NCBI GenBank assembly: GCA_025642065.1
Contig: JAODUP010000416.1
Location: forward strand, 1-64,000
Reading direction: 5' to 3'
DNA from: Paralvinella palmiformis
Taxonomy: Eukaryota; Annelida; Polychaeta; Terebellida; Alvinellidae
DNA length: 64,000 bases
Part shown: in pieces, positions 1-12,203 of the stretch
How positions within the stretch are numbered: the first letter of the stretch is position 1
Layout: each line of letters opens with the position of its first letter
Made by a program: the position numbers and the translations under genes
The notes under the pieces: generated by a model
What the model was told of the DNA's origin: nothing
The model's input: only the letters and a program-made list of their open reading frames with translations
Database searches by the model: none

Positions 1-1540
1 AGGATCAAACTCCAGCCTGGATTTGTCTAAATGGTGTTTCTTCTTTCTTTTCGCTTCTTTACTTTTCTAAGTTACGTCTAAAACATTGGCCTCAAAATAG
101 AAAAAAACGTATAATAATATACGATATAAAAGGTTGTCCTCATATCAAACTAATAAACAAAATCGGTTCGGTTTACATTCAACAGCAGGCTGTAACGTTT
201 TTCCCTTACAGAGGCTCACCCCATAAATTGTAATTCATGTGCTTTCCCCAAACTATAAACAGCCATTCATTGGTGATTTAATTATTGGGTTCTAGCAATT
301 ATTGATAATAATTCATATCATACATGTGTTCCATTTAAAAACATATATATTAACGTACTTACTACTACTATTTTGTGTATAATGGGGTTGGGAGTGGACT
401 GTCCATATGACTATTAATAAATCAGTTAACAAATATTTTAATATTATTTGTTTTTATCAAATAATTTACATCGCGTCTTTTAAACATATTTTATGGAGAT
501 GTAAGCTTACGTCTGGTGATAATGAAGACAAAATTAGTTATTTACTATTACGTGATGCTAATTGTTTATTCTGTAAAACGGGAAATGGAAAACGTCTAAT
601 TGACACCATTACCTGGATGTCAGTATTGATGTTATATTGTGATACTGAAGTTATCATAGTTGGATAGGTAAATATTAGAAAGTCTGTTTACTCGCTTGAT
701 CTTATGATAATTTTGTGAACTTATCAACTTTGATTCATTATATTATGGTTTTATATTTGCGAGTGCAGAAAATAGTTCATCAGGACCAAGTGTATGAACT
801 TCTTTAAGCACTGTCTAATCACAATAATGTTACACAATATTACATCAACAATGCAATAAAACTGCTATTCCTTCATTAGACTGATATCGTCCGTTGTTAT
901 GAGTGCTGATCAAATCGAAGTATAATGCATATTTACACGTAATGATTAAAGTTGTGTCTGAGACATTATGATGAATATTTATCATACGAGGTTTGATATA
1001 TTGACATCAAATTGTACATTTTCAAATTAAAACTAAAAGCGTCTATTCGTTTAATGTATGGTTCATCGTCAACAGACTATTTTATTACACCAATCCAAAC
1101 AGAAAATTGATATTTGAGCTAGAAAACTACAGATATAGGGCAGGAAACTCACATTCGTGTAAGCTTAAACAAGGTGTGGCTCGATATGAAAACCAAAAGT
1201 ACTGAGTTTGTATTTTCACCGATCACTTTAAGCTGGGCATCATGTGTCTAATTAATTAAACAGCAGACTATGCACGCATGCTTAGTGTTGGTACGCAGAA
1301 ATGGTGATGTTACATACATAACTAATCGAAACTATCCCAAACCACAAAAATATATAGTTAGAATTGATCTTATCTACTGTTTTAATTATCGATTATATAT
1401 TTCGGAATAGGATGAAAATGTACAACAAAAATCTCGTATGAACCGGAAGTAAACAAACACCCAAATTTTATGTTTTGGAATAAATAATAAAACCCGTGAA
1501 GAATGTCTATACAAGTATTCCATATTAAATGTGTTGTACT
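1..1540. other. AT-rich sequence without recognised gene
   Basis: No convincing exon, RNA gene or transposon end was seen. The longest open frame (407-667, 86 codons) has biased AT-rich composition and no recognisable domain. The recognisable duplication with 32865 onward starts only near the right edge. Confidence 0.5.
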
Positions 1541-2639
1541 AGATTCTTGGATGTGATAGTCGCATGCATCATGACTGTAGGCGACTTCGTTATTGTCTAC
1601 AACTCCAATGACTAAATAAATTTGTTTCTGTAATATACTTGGCGGTTATTAACGGTTATGATATCATAATTCAAAATTGATTGTTTAATGCTTTCGCAAT
1701 ATCGAACACAAATACAAATAACCGGTCTAAACCGAGCAATGATGTTTATATTGTTTATATGTTGATTTAACGCGTTTTATATTAATCTAAACATGGAAAT
1801 TATAACCCGAGACATTGAATTAATCACAGTTATGATAGAATCAACACTGAATTTCATGTTTTCTACTCTGATTAATTATGTCTTTACTTACTCGATGAAT
1901 GAGACAAAATGTTAGTTTGGATTCGTGGTTGGAACCGATTCATGTATCTATCTGCAAATCTAGGCCTAGATCTAGATTTAGATCGGTGCGTGTAAAGAAT
2001 AATTTGAAAGTGTAAACCGGAATTGCTTGAGTATAAGGTCAGAATAGAGCAATGTAAAAAGGAATTACTTAATTAGCTGTATTTGGCGCAGATTTCTTAA
2101 CATTTATATTATAAATAAAAATATTGCTCCCGGTTACCTTGAATAGATTGTATTAGACCAAACTGTGTACTCTTCAAGTTCAGGATGTATATTATATCCA
2201 GGGACTACATGGTGTTGAAGATTATGTGACATAAAATGCATTTCTATATTATCTTATCCGGTCATCAATATGTGCACAATCTGTGTCATACAATGTGGCA
2301 AGTTGACATTTGATGTTCGAGTCCTCTAACCATAGACCTTCGTGATAGATACGCGTTGAGAGATCATCGAAGCAGGTTTTTTCTTAGGATTAATAATGAG
2401 ATCTTTCTCGGATATTAGATTGGCATAATAAATCACATTATTACGATGATCTTCCATTGTGCCATCAACAGTGGAAGAATATAATATCTAGATAGAATGT
2501 GTTGAGGATCAACAAGACCTTCTTGTCCGGTAAATTTGTGCATGCCTACTGATTCGCTCTTAAACTGTTTATTTACTAGTTGCAAATGTACAAGTCCCGA
2601 CTTGAAGTCTGGAAATGTACGCTATAATAACAAGCCAAA

Positions 2640-2745
2640 GGGAAATATGAATCAATTTTCAGATGTAATCCAGCTGAGGTTCGAACTCAAGTACTAGAGG
2701 GCTGTATACAATAGCGCTACCAGTTAGGTTACGGAAACTCTTCAG
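2640..2745 (-). mobile_element. tRNA-like SINE relic (family C), copy 1
   Basis: Read on the minus strand this resembles a tRNA head: a box-A-like CTGGTAGCGC and a box-B-like GTTCGAACCTC about 40 bp apart. The same element lies at 34580-34665 in the other duplication copy, so it was inserted before the duplication. Confidence 0.5.
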
Positions 2746-2749
2746 AGTA

Positions 2750-2750
2750 T

Positions 2751-2786
<36 letters not shown>
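2750..2786. repeat. (AC)n(AT)n microsatellite
   Basis: Compound dinucleotide tract. The equivalent position of the other duplication copy (34824-34864) also carries a (TA)n tract. Confidence 0.9.
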
Positions 2787-3079
2787 CGACCAATAATGAA
2801 TTTGTCCATTCTCGAGATGTTGTAAATAGTAAGTTCATCATTATAATACAATGCAAGAGTTTCTGAAGAAAACAAAGCTAATTTAATAATTTTAAGAGAT
2901 GATTTGTTCATTTTCTATTCCCCTGTTGTTATGATAACTTTTTTTTGTTCAAATAGATGTATAGTTTCAGCAAGAAACAGAGTTCATGATCTGAGTAATA
3001 GGCTAAGAGAATTACTAATGTTGAAACGACGTAATTGAAATTATTACATTAGAACCAGAATGAATTATTAACATAACAA

Positions 3080-3131
3080 GAGGCTGTGCCGAATAAGCGA
3101 CAGCCTGGGGATTCTCCCCGAACAACAAAAC
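3080..3131 (+). mobile_element. SINE family B, 3' tail fragment
   Basis: AGGCTGTGC..AATAAGCGACAGCCTGGGGATTCTCC..GAACAACAAAA is shared with the 3' end of the complete element at 33949-34248. Only the tail is present, as expected for a truncated or partly deleted copy. Confidence 0.6.
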
Positions 3132-3776
3132 ATGACTGCCGACGATTAGTCATACATTCTAAAAATAAGTATAACAGTCAGTGTGACAACCACGTACGCT
3201 ACTTTGAATATACAGAAATGTTACTTACGTGTTACTGAGTAACCCTGGTTCAAAGGAGACTTTAACCTCCCAAATACCTACTTTAAGGGAGAAACAAAGG
3301 ACACGAAACATTTGGAGCCATTTATCGGATTTTAGTATTCTGTATAAGTCTGACTTGTATATTGTCATAAATGTGAACATATAAACTGGAACAGGTGTGT
3401 TTAGAGTAGACTAAGTATCGCTTCAGTGAACACAAGACAACAACCTAAAGGAAATAGCTACGTAAGCCGCATTTCTGCAATACAGAAACAAGCAATATGT
3501 TTGTAGGATACGTATTTATCATAATCTGTAAGTATATATATGTTATCTATATTAACTGGTATTTGTATGAAGCTGTGTACATAACTAAACTTGAAGAGGG
3601 AACATAATAATAATAATAATGTAGTTTTAATAAAGCCCCTTGCTAGTTCCAGCCATTCAAAGGCGTTGTACTGTGACATCCCAATAGGATTTATTTGAAA
3701 GATCAACTTTAAGAAAGAATCGACCTTCGGTGTCACGGTTTCATTCTCTAAACGCGTTCATTTAGTATTTTTGTCA

Positions 3777-3791
3777 TTGCGCATGTGCAAG
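3777..3791 (+). promoter_or_regulatory. NRF1-like palindrome, candidate promoter element
   Basis: TTGCGCATGTGCAAG matches the TGCGCATGCGCA palindrome with one change. The collinear site in the other duplication copy (36204-36215) is a perfect palindrome. Conservation in AT-rich non-coding DNA is seen; a promoter function is inference. Confidence 0.3.
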
Positions 3792-4014
3792 AAAAACAAC
3801 GACGGAACGGGCACTCTCTCATTTTATGACCATTGTATGAAGGTTATAGACGCATGATTGTGAGGCCATTTTTAATAGTTTAAATTCCGAAAAATTCATA
3901 TTTGAATGACTGTGTTTAGTCTCAATTTGTCGTTGTAAATTTCCTAAGAAAATAGTATATCCGCGAGAAAACGAGACTGAACAACGTCAGATTTGAGAGT
4001 TGATGAGTCAGCCT

Positions 4015-4353
4015 CATTGACCTAAAAGAAAACTAGACCGAACAATCAGTGGTGTTTGAATGGGCCGCCATGACCAAACAGCTCCGACGGTTGTCGTACA
4101 GGCTAAATAGAATAACAGTTAAGCTTAATTTCCCGCCAAACAAAATGTGTTCCTTATACTTACCGATGAAAAGACATCCCGTTTGTATTACTTCCACGCC
4201 CACGGCTTATGCAACCAGCGATACAACAATAATTCACCACGTTTATAAACCTGATTTTTCCAGTCTGCGTTCCTATTTCCTCGACCGGAAGTTGGGACCT
4301 GTTTGCCATCAAATCGGCGGCCGTGTTCGGTCTAGTTTTCTTTCAGGTCATTG
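4015..4353. mobile_element. 339-bp hAT-type MITE with 8-bp target duplication
   Basis: The ends form about 30-bp terminal inverted repeats: CATTGACCTAAAAGAAAACT at the left, and CAATGACCTGAAAGAAAACT at the right on the opposite strand. The flanks are an exact 8-bp direct repeat GTCAGCCT (4007-4014 and 4354-4361). The other duplication copy has an unoccupied site near 36445 (GAGTCAGTCTCATTTTGTGG). An 8-bp duplication and a CANNG terminus fit the hAT superfamily. The 127-codon open frame running through it (4049-4432) is not a gene. Confidence 0.88.
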
Positions 4354-4929
4354 GTCAGCCTTATTTTGGGGCGTTAATTTATTTTCCTTCAGAAGGTGGT
4401 TCATGCACTTCGCTGTGAGAATATCAGACTAGAGAATTGTTCATACCCTACAATATAAGCTCTGGAACATAACCTGACAGACGAGAAATGTGTTATTTTG
4501 ATTTGGTGGATTGTGTGATTCTATAAATCAAAACCGGACTGCATGAGCCCATATCTAAAAAATCAAGTAAATGTTTTTAAACACCAAATGATATTTGCTG
4601 AATGACAACAGAATGTATTGCGACCTTGTGTTACGTTCAACCATTAAGACGATAAGAATGAATTTAGTGGAATGCTGCATTTGCGTTCTGATGGAGTAAG
4701 CAGCCATCTCTGTGTAATGGTCTTAATCAATCTGTTGGTCATTAATAAGCTTGTTCTGTCTTTAATATCTGATTGGTTCGTCTTTCCAACCCTTTGATTT
4801 GTGGATAATATGCACTGATAACTGATGTGGTTGTATTGAATATTTGACATACTTGATCGTTGATCGGAAAAGATCAAAATGACATAAATAACTTATGTGA
4901 GTAAAACCTTTCAAAACAAAACCTTTCAA

Positions 4930-4931
<2 letters not shown>

Positions 4932-4960
<29 letters not shown>
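4932..4960. repeat. (TA)n microsatellite
   Basis: Short dinucleotide tract directly outside the CATTAAGTCAAA repeats that begin at 4969. Confidence 0.9.
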
Positions 4961-4967
<7 letters not shown>

Positions 4968-4968
4968 C

Positions 4969-5220
4969 AAACAGCATTAAGTCAAATCCACACCATTAAG
5001 TCAAAGTGAACATATATCACCGATATATGTTTTGTGTTCGTTATTATATCAAACTTATTTTAATAATAGTTTTGTTACGAGTCCTTTTCACTTCCATTTA
5101 CTTTGTATCAACCAAAACATAAATATATAAAAATATATTAAATATATTTGACTTAAGGCGTAATGCCAAGATGTTCTACTGTACAAACAGCATTAAGTCA
5201 AAGTTGGCATTAAGCCAAAG
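4969..5220. repeat. Interspersed CATTAAGTCAAA repeats
   Basis: The motif GCATTAAGTCAAA or its complement occurs near 4974, 4995, 5149 and 5188-5216. The leftmost part, AAACAGCATTAAGTCAAATC, recurs inverted at 13194-13214 next to another microsatellite. Confidence 0.6.
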
Positions 5221-5334
5221 ATATATGACGCGACATTATTTCATGAAATAAAATGTATATCAGACATGTAACATTGGGCCAATTAATAAAGTGAAAAATT
5301 GTAATTTGTTAAATAAACATATTTATACGAACAA

Positions 5335-5335
<1 letters not shown>

Positions 5336-5392
<57 letters not shown>
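5336..5392. repeat. (AT)n microsatellite
   Basis: Uninterrupted AT dinucleotide tract of about 56 bp. Confidence 0.95.
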
Positions 5393-5394
<2 letters not shown>

Positions 5395-5543
5395 TACTTG
5401 TGACATTATCCGAAGAGTTAATATATGTACAATATTAGTTTATTAAAAGTAAGTTTAATATAAGGCATATGGCCAGAAATTATTTGCGAAAAAACAAGCA
5501 TTAATCCACATTCTTGTTACCAATGGAATTATTGCATAATACA

Positions 5544-5544
<1 letters not shown>

Positions 5545-5596
<52 letters not shown>
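5545..5596. repeat. (AC)n(AT)n microsatellite
   Basis: Compound dinucleotide tract. It supports spurious open frames on both strands. Confidence 0.95.
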
Positions 5597-5599
<3 letters not shown>

Positions 5600-6229
5600 G
5601 AATTTTCTCTACTATAATGTTTTATGGTGGATTTGTCATCGTATGAGTTGATGAAATCCAGTTGGGTTGTCATTCCGAAAATCTTAGGGAAAGTTATTTT
5701 ATATGCGGCCATTATCCCCAAAAAACTATTTTGTTTAATATTGTCGAAAGTATGCATGATACTGTCACAAAAATGCTGTCCTTACCTATGTTTTCAAGGT
5801 CAATGATTATGATAAACAATACTAGGAACTATTAGCATATGTATTTATTCCGAATATGCAAATTAGCCTCCACCATTATCACAAAACCTAGTTTCTTCAA
5901 TATTTCAGACAGTATGCATTAAAAGGAGATAAAGGTTGTGTCTACAATTGCATTTTCATGGTCAAACATTATGATAAAGGCTACTAAATTTTATGCCAAT
6001 AGCATATCATTACCGAAAAATGTATTTGCTTCAAAATATCTACCCATTTGCATGATAATGTCATACAAATTGTGTACATAGACATATATTCTCAGTCAAG
6101 GATAATGATAAACCAGTCATCAAATGCACTGTGATTACCGTAATTCATTGTCAAATAATCTGGTTTAATCTAACAATTAATGTATGTCCAAAGTTACTTA
6201 ACCTTTATCAAAAGAAGTAGATTTTTGTA
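5597..6229. other. Non-coding sequence with no recognised feature
   Basis: AT-rich. Weak internal similarity around 5760, 5930 and 6060 (GTCAA..ATTATGATAAA) suggests an old local repeat. No exon was recognised. Confidence 0.4.
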
Positions 6230-6861
6230 TCATTTAAAAAATTTAATTTTTGAATAGCTTTGCCTTATGCATGACTCATGTTTTGTTTCTTTCTTAGTGA
6301 ACCATGTTATAAATGAAGGAAACGCTTCATTGAATCTATTTTTATAATCTGATGTGAATTTAGTATAAGCAGAGTCAGGACAACCAGTATTTAAAATTTC
6401 AGAAAAATTCCTATCACAGATCAATTGTTTAAATTTAATCAATACCATCAACATAGTCACTAGTTTTATCATTATTTCCATATTTCAAATAATAGATATT
6501 AAAATTACCAAGAATCAAGCTTCAGAATTAATAATTTTCATAATATCAAACAAAGTAGAGGCAAAACACATCAAGATCAGCACGTGTTCGGGTGTTAGGT
6601 CTTTAAATGACACCAACAATTTATTTCTCGTAACATTCATTTTCCATTTTGATAAATAGTCAATCATAAACATATGGAATGAATACATACAGATCTTCTC
6701 TAACTTTAAAATTAATTGACTCCTTTATTAATAGACCTATGCCACATCTAACATTTCTACATGACGTTATATTATTGTAATACTTAGAAATAATGACACG
6801 GGGGTCTCCATCAGCACAAAGTACTTCACTCACTCCAATTATATCAAATGAAAAGTCCTTA
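6230..6861 (-). pseudogene. Decayed non-LTR retrotransposon, endonuclease to linker relic
   Basis: Read leftward from 6861, the translation contains FDIIGVSE, a typical start of an APE-type endonuclease block, then CGIGLLIKESINFKVREDLY and, after stops, VIxRPNTRxRADLDVF. Further left (6481-6230) comes FTSDYKNRFNEAFPSF, as seen between endonuclease and reverse transcriptase in many LINEs. Several stops and frameshifts make it non-functional, and no reverse transcriptase motif was found to the left. The APE-type assignment rests on motif reading only, and the clade cannot be named safely. Confidence 0.55.
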
Positions 6862-6901
6862 TTGATGTATATCTGATAATAGATGTAGACGCTCTTTTTT
6901 G

Positions 6902-7020
6902 CTAAGACTGAAGGTTTTTTATTCTTTCTTCATTTTCCGGTGCAGACATGAGGTAAGCATGCAGCTCAGCTCTGTACAAGCCACACATTGGACATGGCAT
7001 ATTAGGAACTTTTGTATGAC
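6902..7020 (-). other. Possible terminal coding exon with Cys/His motif
   Basis: On the minus strand a good acceptor (TATTTTCAG) precedes about 39 codons reading HTKVPNMPCPMCGLYRAELH and on to a stop at 6902-6904. CPMCGLYRAELH has zinc-finger-like spacing. A candidate preceding exon at about 7350-7273 has good acceptor and donor sites, but in the matching phase it contains a TGA. It could be a broken transposon-borne gene or chance. Confidence 0.25.
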
Positions 7021-7399
7021 CTGAAAATATAGTCATATCCAGTCAAATTAATGATCAGATTTCCACATAAACACAACACAATACCAATTCTTTTCTTGAT
7101 GGTCCATTGAAAAATTAAAAGTGGTTATGTGAGATAAATATATAAAAACTCATTTATAATTCATGCAGGCATCTTTTATGCTAATCATCACTTGTTGGCT
7201 TCCCAACTACAGAATAACAAATAAATGAAGGCTGTTGGATGAGAGGTGTGAGTCAACAGTCTTACCTTGATATGCTTTTCACAATGTGGAGCAAACAGGT
7301 ACAGATGGAAAGGGCACTTCAGCAGCATCAGGTTGAGCAGACATAGATGCTCAATTTCTGTAATAACTGTTATTGTGTTTATGTTTATGTCATAAAGCA

Positions 7400-8160
7400 T
7401 TTAGCAGTGACCAGTAATTAAATAAAATATATCAATTTGCCTTTTCCCTTTCATATTAATGATATTGCAAAGCTCTTTATAGTTATATTATATACTGTCA
7501 TGTTAATGGTAAAACATTTGATTTTTTAAAGAATTTCTTATGAAGTTGAAAATATTTAATGCTTTAGGAAAAATACACATGAAAAATGTAAAAGTTCAAG
7601 TACTTTACCTTGAGTAAATATGGTATCTTAAATTAGACTTGATTGATGGTGCTGAGGAAATACATTATACATGATTATCTAATACTATTTTAACCAAATT
7701 AATTGAGTAATACTACTAATTGTATTATATTTGCTTGTAATTAGTAAAGTAAGGTATATAATTAAAAATCAACTTTCATCTGTGCATTTATTCCAAGGAA
7801 CATTTCTCACCTGCTATGCCTCTGTGTTGTAGATCTGGAATTAAATGAAGCAAGAACAAAGAAAATAATTCTCAGCCTGTTAACTCCAATGTCATTCATA
7901 AATACTTCATGATAAGTGCTTCCACACAAATACTGTTGGAAGTCAGCAACAACAATGTATCCCATAGATCTATACACAGTTATTAATTTTACTTTATGTT
8001 GTGCGTCAAATCAACAGTAAAATAAAATATATCTTTCAGTAAAGATATCCAATATAGAAGTAAATTGAGTTTATTTGGAAATTCAGGATACCACAAAAAA
8101 CGGTCTACTATATTACTAGTCTAATAATATTTAACAGAATGTCAATGTAAGAGTGAAACA
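7400..8160. other. Non-coding AT-rich sequence
   Basis: No exon, RNA or transposon end was recognised. It lies inside the block present only in copy 1 of the segmental duplication. Confidence 0.4.
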
Positions 8161-8162
8161 TC

Positions 8163-8379
8163 CCTATCTTACAATGGAAATTTTTTACACAGAGCAATCT
8201 ATGGTGCATATCTTACAATGAACATTTTTAAACTGAACAATATGTTGCATATCTTACAATGGACATTTTTTACACTGAACAACATGTTGCATATCTTCCA
8301 ATGGACACTTTTTACACTGAACAATATGTTGCATATCTTACAATGGACATTTTTACACTGAACAATATGTTGCATAACT
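8163..8379 (+). repeat. About 43-bp tandem repeat, five units
   Basis: Imperfect units of the form ATCTTACAATGGACATTTTT then ACACTGAACAATATGTTGC. The 65-codon open frame at 8259-8456 is a by-product of this array. Confidence 0.9.
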
Positions 8380-8898
8380 TCTTTGAATTACAACAGGTTT
8401 ATTTGTGCAAGTTCATTACAACAAACCAAACCATATTACAATATAAGAATAACTGACCTAGTAATGTTAGGACTACCTCTATGGTTCTACTTCTACTTTC
8501 TTCTACACAGTCTGCAAACACTATGTGTCATAATGAAATGTATAAGATGACTCCATCTTTATTGCAAGGATACATTTATATTTGAAAAAAAAATATTCAA
8601 AAAATTAATAGTGATGAAGCAATTTTGTTTTAAATTTATATGCTGGGTGATGAATTATGGTGTTCTTCACAGAGATGACATCCTGAGTGTGATAAAAAAA
8701 TCACACGTCAGCAGACGTATGATAATTGAAATAATGTATATTAACATCTGTACTATCTTGATATCTAAAGTAATATAATTTAAGCTGACAAATTGATAAT
8801 AATTTGGCATACATGTACAGATATCCTTGTTATAAGTTTTAAAAAGGAATCTCATATCTGATTTGGATATGATTAACTATCATGCCATCACTGTCAGA

Positions 8899-9806
8899 CA
8901 GGGTTGTCCGGGAAATACCAGGGTGGTAATTACCGGGCGCCATTTCCCAGGAAATACTGCCTTGTCCAATACTCCTAAATTAAGTGGGAAATAGATCTAC
9001 CAGGAAATAAAATGTTTGCACAATATTAATGTAATATTTTTCAGTTTTGCTCTTCCATTCGTTATCATTTTTATAACTAACCAAGATATCATTCCTTCAT
9101 GTTATGATAATACAAATAAGAAACTATTCACAGATTTTTATTATCAGTCAGTGAGTCACACAAAACAAATTATCAATCTATGTCCACTTTCCCACGAAGG
9201 CACCTGTAACACATAACCAACTTAGAGGCTTTATTCAGACCAAGACGATTTCTCAACTTTGTCTGTTTTAGTCCAAAGTTTGAGAAGATTCGCTCCATGG
9301 ATGTTGCACTGCCTGGTAGAGAAAGCAACTCATGTGTGACACTGACTCAGATGATACAATACAATTCCACCACACTATAGGTTTTTTCTTGGCACGTGTA
9401 GCATCATGTCACAGTGCCGTAGGCAGAGTATTATCATCTGTCTGGAGACGACACAGCTCTGGTAGGAGCTCTGGATTGTCCTCTATAACATACTCTTGGC
9501 CAATCTCTATATGTTCCGGACGTAGATTTCGACCACAGTAGATTGGGTGAAGCAAGTTGGCTAGATAATGTGTAGGTGTCATAGCTTGGTTAAATCTCTT
9601 CGTGATTTTGACTTTGTGAGGTTCCAGCACATTGTCTGTATGTAAGAGAATGGCACACCACTGCTCACAAGCATCTGCAATTGTTTGAGCTGCTCTTCCA
9701 GATGCTTGGCTTCTTTCCCAGTAATTCCCAGTATTTCCCAGGTAATTCCAGGTATTTCCCACCATCTTGGAAAATGCTCTTATTTCGCGGTTAATTGACA
9801 ACCCTA
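8899..9806 (-). mobile_element. 908-bp hAT remnant with terminal repeats and target duplication
   Basis: The left end CAGGGTTGTC and the inverted right end TAGGGTTGTC are flanked by CTGTCAGA (8891-8898) and CTGTCAGG (9807-9814), a 7/8 match to an 8-bp duplication. GGAAATA/TTTCCCAG subterminal motifs cluster at both ends, as hAT elements often show. The interior keeps only the C-terminal part of a transposase on the minus strand, so this is an internally deleted copy. Confidence 0.85.
9213..9690 (-). pseudogene. hAT transposase C-terminal fragment
   Basis: The minus-strand translation reads FNQAMTPTHYLANLLHPIYC and then NPELLPELCRLQ, which resembles the segment before the dimerisation region of ZBED/hAT transposases. 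Further left, in a shifted frame, SLPGSxxSMER-like and LKQTKLRNRLGL-like stretches of the hAT C-terminal dimerisation domain can be read with stops. No catalytic N-terminal part remains. The 148-codon frame starting at 9855 begins outside the element, so its first codons are not transposase. Confidence 0.65.
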
Positions 9807-10144
9807 CTGTCAGGGCATGATTTTTCTTCAAATTCTGCAATGCAAACACAAGCATATATTATGAATATCACATATTATGAATCTACTCATTTAACTTTCT
9901 CACAGTAAGCTCTAAATCAATGGAAACATGTGTTTTTCAACATAATAACAGACTAATATCTTAAGGTACAAAAGTCATAATATATTATTTCACTCACTTT
10001 TCACTCATGTTTTTACTATATGCAAACTCATTTCAGTTTATCGAGTACTTCATTAGCATCAACATTTGTATTCTGCATCCACAATACAAATGTAATAATA
10101 ATCAGTGTGTCATTTGCTAATTAAGTGTGATTTATCTCATAAGA

Positions 10145-10147
<3 letters not shown>

Positions 10148-10195
<48 letters not shown>
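10148..10195. repeat. (TA)n microsatellite
   Basis: Pure dinucleotide tract. Confidence 0.95.
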
Positions 10196-10196
<1 letters not shown>

Positions 10197-11279
10197 CATG
10201 TATATAATTCAAATCACTCATTTGAATTTTCTCTATCTGCTTACTTCTTCAATATGGTCCCCCTATGTTAATGCCATACAGCACACTTTCTCACTTGGCT
10301 GACTAGGGAAAGCTAAAGGCAATCTATCTGGTGTGATTACCGGTAGTATTATCATTGGCGTACTGGCCCAATAAATAGCAGGTGTTTTAAATGTTTTGGA
10401 ATATTCATAAAATTGTATTAGCTGGAACATACTCATGCTGTTCTGGACTACTTGAGGTATTTGATCACAATTGTAAATTTAATAATATCAAAAGAGTTTG
10501 TATTGTAAAATGAAGTGAGGAATGATCGATTCAGTTGACGCCACGTCTTGAACAAGAACCAAAATTAGTTTTTGATTAAATGTCATGAAGCATGGAACCA
10601 TAAAGCCATATTTCACTGTCGAAGATAAATCACAACATAGATCAATCATCAGCATAGTTAGGGCATGGTAACTATTATCGATCTACTTTTTAGTCTGCTT
10701 ACTTTAAGCAGAATTAGCAACGGATATAAGTAGACAAAACCAATGCATTTTGGCATCTTGCAGAAGTGAAAATAACGTAATAATTATTAGCCTTACATGA
10801 GAGACTCTTCTCCATCTCTCAAGTAGGACAAATAGAATCATGATATCTGCTTTTTCTCTCGGTTTTCATCCTCTTTTTTTGAAATTCACTCCCCAACATA
10901 CTCCAACAGAAACTTCTCTGCTTTGAAGTGTTCAGTTGGAAATACACCAACACTTGAATCATAATGAACGTCTGGTTTACAACCTGGTAAAGCCATTACA
11001 TTTGACATATTAAGGCAGGTTTTCCAAGAAAGAATTCCAATAAAAACTGAAAAATAGCAATGCGGGTTTTAAATGCAGTAGATTAGTTCATTATAATGGC
11101 TTGATATAGTGTCAAGGTGCTTATCTTGTAATGAAGTCTCTAGGTGCTGAAATGCAATTGGTCAATATCTGTAGTCATACACACATGTTTATTTGTGGAC
11201 TATCCTATATTGTAATCATGCTTATTTGAGAACATGCATTATATTGGGCTCCTACAATATATTCTGTATATATGCTGGG

Positions 11280-11282
<3 letters not shown>

Positions 11283-11335
<53 letters not shown>
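11283..11335. repeat. (TA)n microsatellite
   Basis: Pure dinucleotide tract. Confidence 0.95.
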
Positions 11336-11337
<2 letters not shown>

Positions 11338-12203
11338 AAGCAATGTGTTTGGAAACATGGCCAATTTCAAAGCCATTGTGATTCAGTCCTAGCCTGATTC
11401 ACTACTCTGCTTCAGACCTCGATTCTCTACATTCTCTCTGAACTGAAGCAATTCACCTTAAACAAACCACTTATAATGCAAATGGATTTAAATTCTGATC
11501 TACCCATAATCTTTAATCAATTTTATCTAATAAACTCTCAACCATTGTACTAAAAAAAAAAGGATAACTACCTTATATTGTGTAACTATACTTGCTCTCA
11601 ACTGAGATTAAGGTTATATTTTAAGATTTATTAATTGTGTATTTTATGATGGCGTTCAGTTTTTTTAATTAATTAAATAAAATTGTGAAGTGTATAGTAC
11701 TCATACATTCATTGAGCATGTGTGCATAGTATATTAGCATATTTCAATCCTTTTCCATAAGTTCATGCCATTCTTGAAATTTGGAATTGAACAATACATT
11801 TTTAAACTCTGCTGAAATAGGTTCAAGTAACTATTAGTGTTTCCCCTAACAATAACACACAGATAATACATATACTGTATACCATATTAATCTTAATGGC
11901 TCACAGAAACAAGAAACAAATTATTTTAGTGTTCATCAATTATATTAAATATTTTGACATTTTCCTGGCAGAATGTCGTGAAAATGAAATGCAACATATA
12001 TCAACCATTGTTAAAAATTACTATTCATTTACAAACAATTTCCTAATTATATGAATGTAGCAAAAAGTATCCTTTCTATATAAAAGTGATTCTATGAGAA
12101 ACACTGGTCTTCAATAGGAAAAACTAAGTTATCTCTACATATGAAACTGTTGTTGATCCCTGGTGTGCTGTAGCAGTTAGCACCCAAAAGAAATTTTGCT
12201 GTT

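Larger units (their letters stand above)
1541..4760 (+). repeat. Segmental duplication, left arm, copy 1
   Basis: This stretch is collinear with 32865-36848. Landmarks appear in the same order: TGATATCATAATTCAAAATT near 1657 and TGATATCACAATTCAAAATT near 32985; AGTTCAGGATGTATATTAT near 2178 and AGTTCAGGGTGTATATTAT near 33905; the block around 3480-3640 and around 35560-35680; and TGGTCTTAATCAA near 4718 and 36805. Homology stops near 4755 and 36848, where different transposon-rich sequence begins in each copy. No protein-coding exon was recognised inside it. It may hold promoter and first-intron sequence for the lectin-like receptor downstream, which is inference. Confidence 0.8.
9856..12203. 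other. Non-coding stretch with two (TA)n tracts
   Basis: AT-rich, with microsatellites at 10148-10195 and 11283-11335. No exon or transposon end was recognised. Confidence 0.4.

Noticed and set aside
4049..4432. 127-codon plus frame upstream of the first receptor gene, considered as a first exon
   Set aside because: Mostly inside a 339-bp MITE with exact target duplication. The other duplication copy lacks it.
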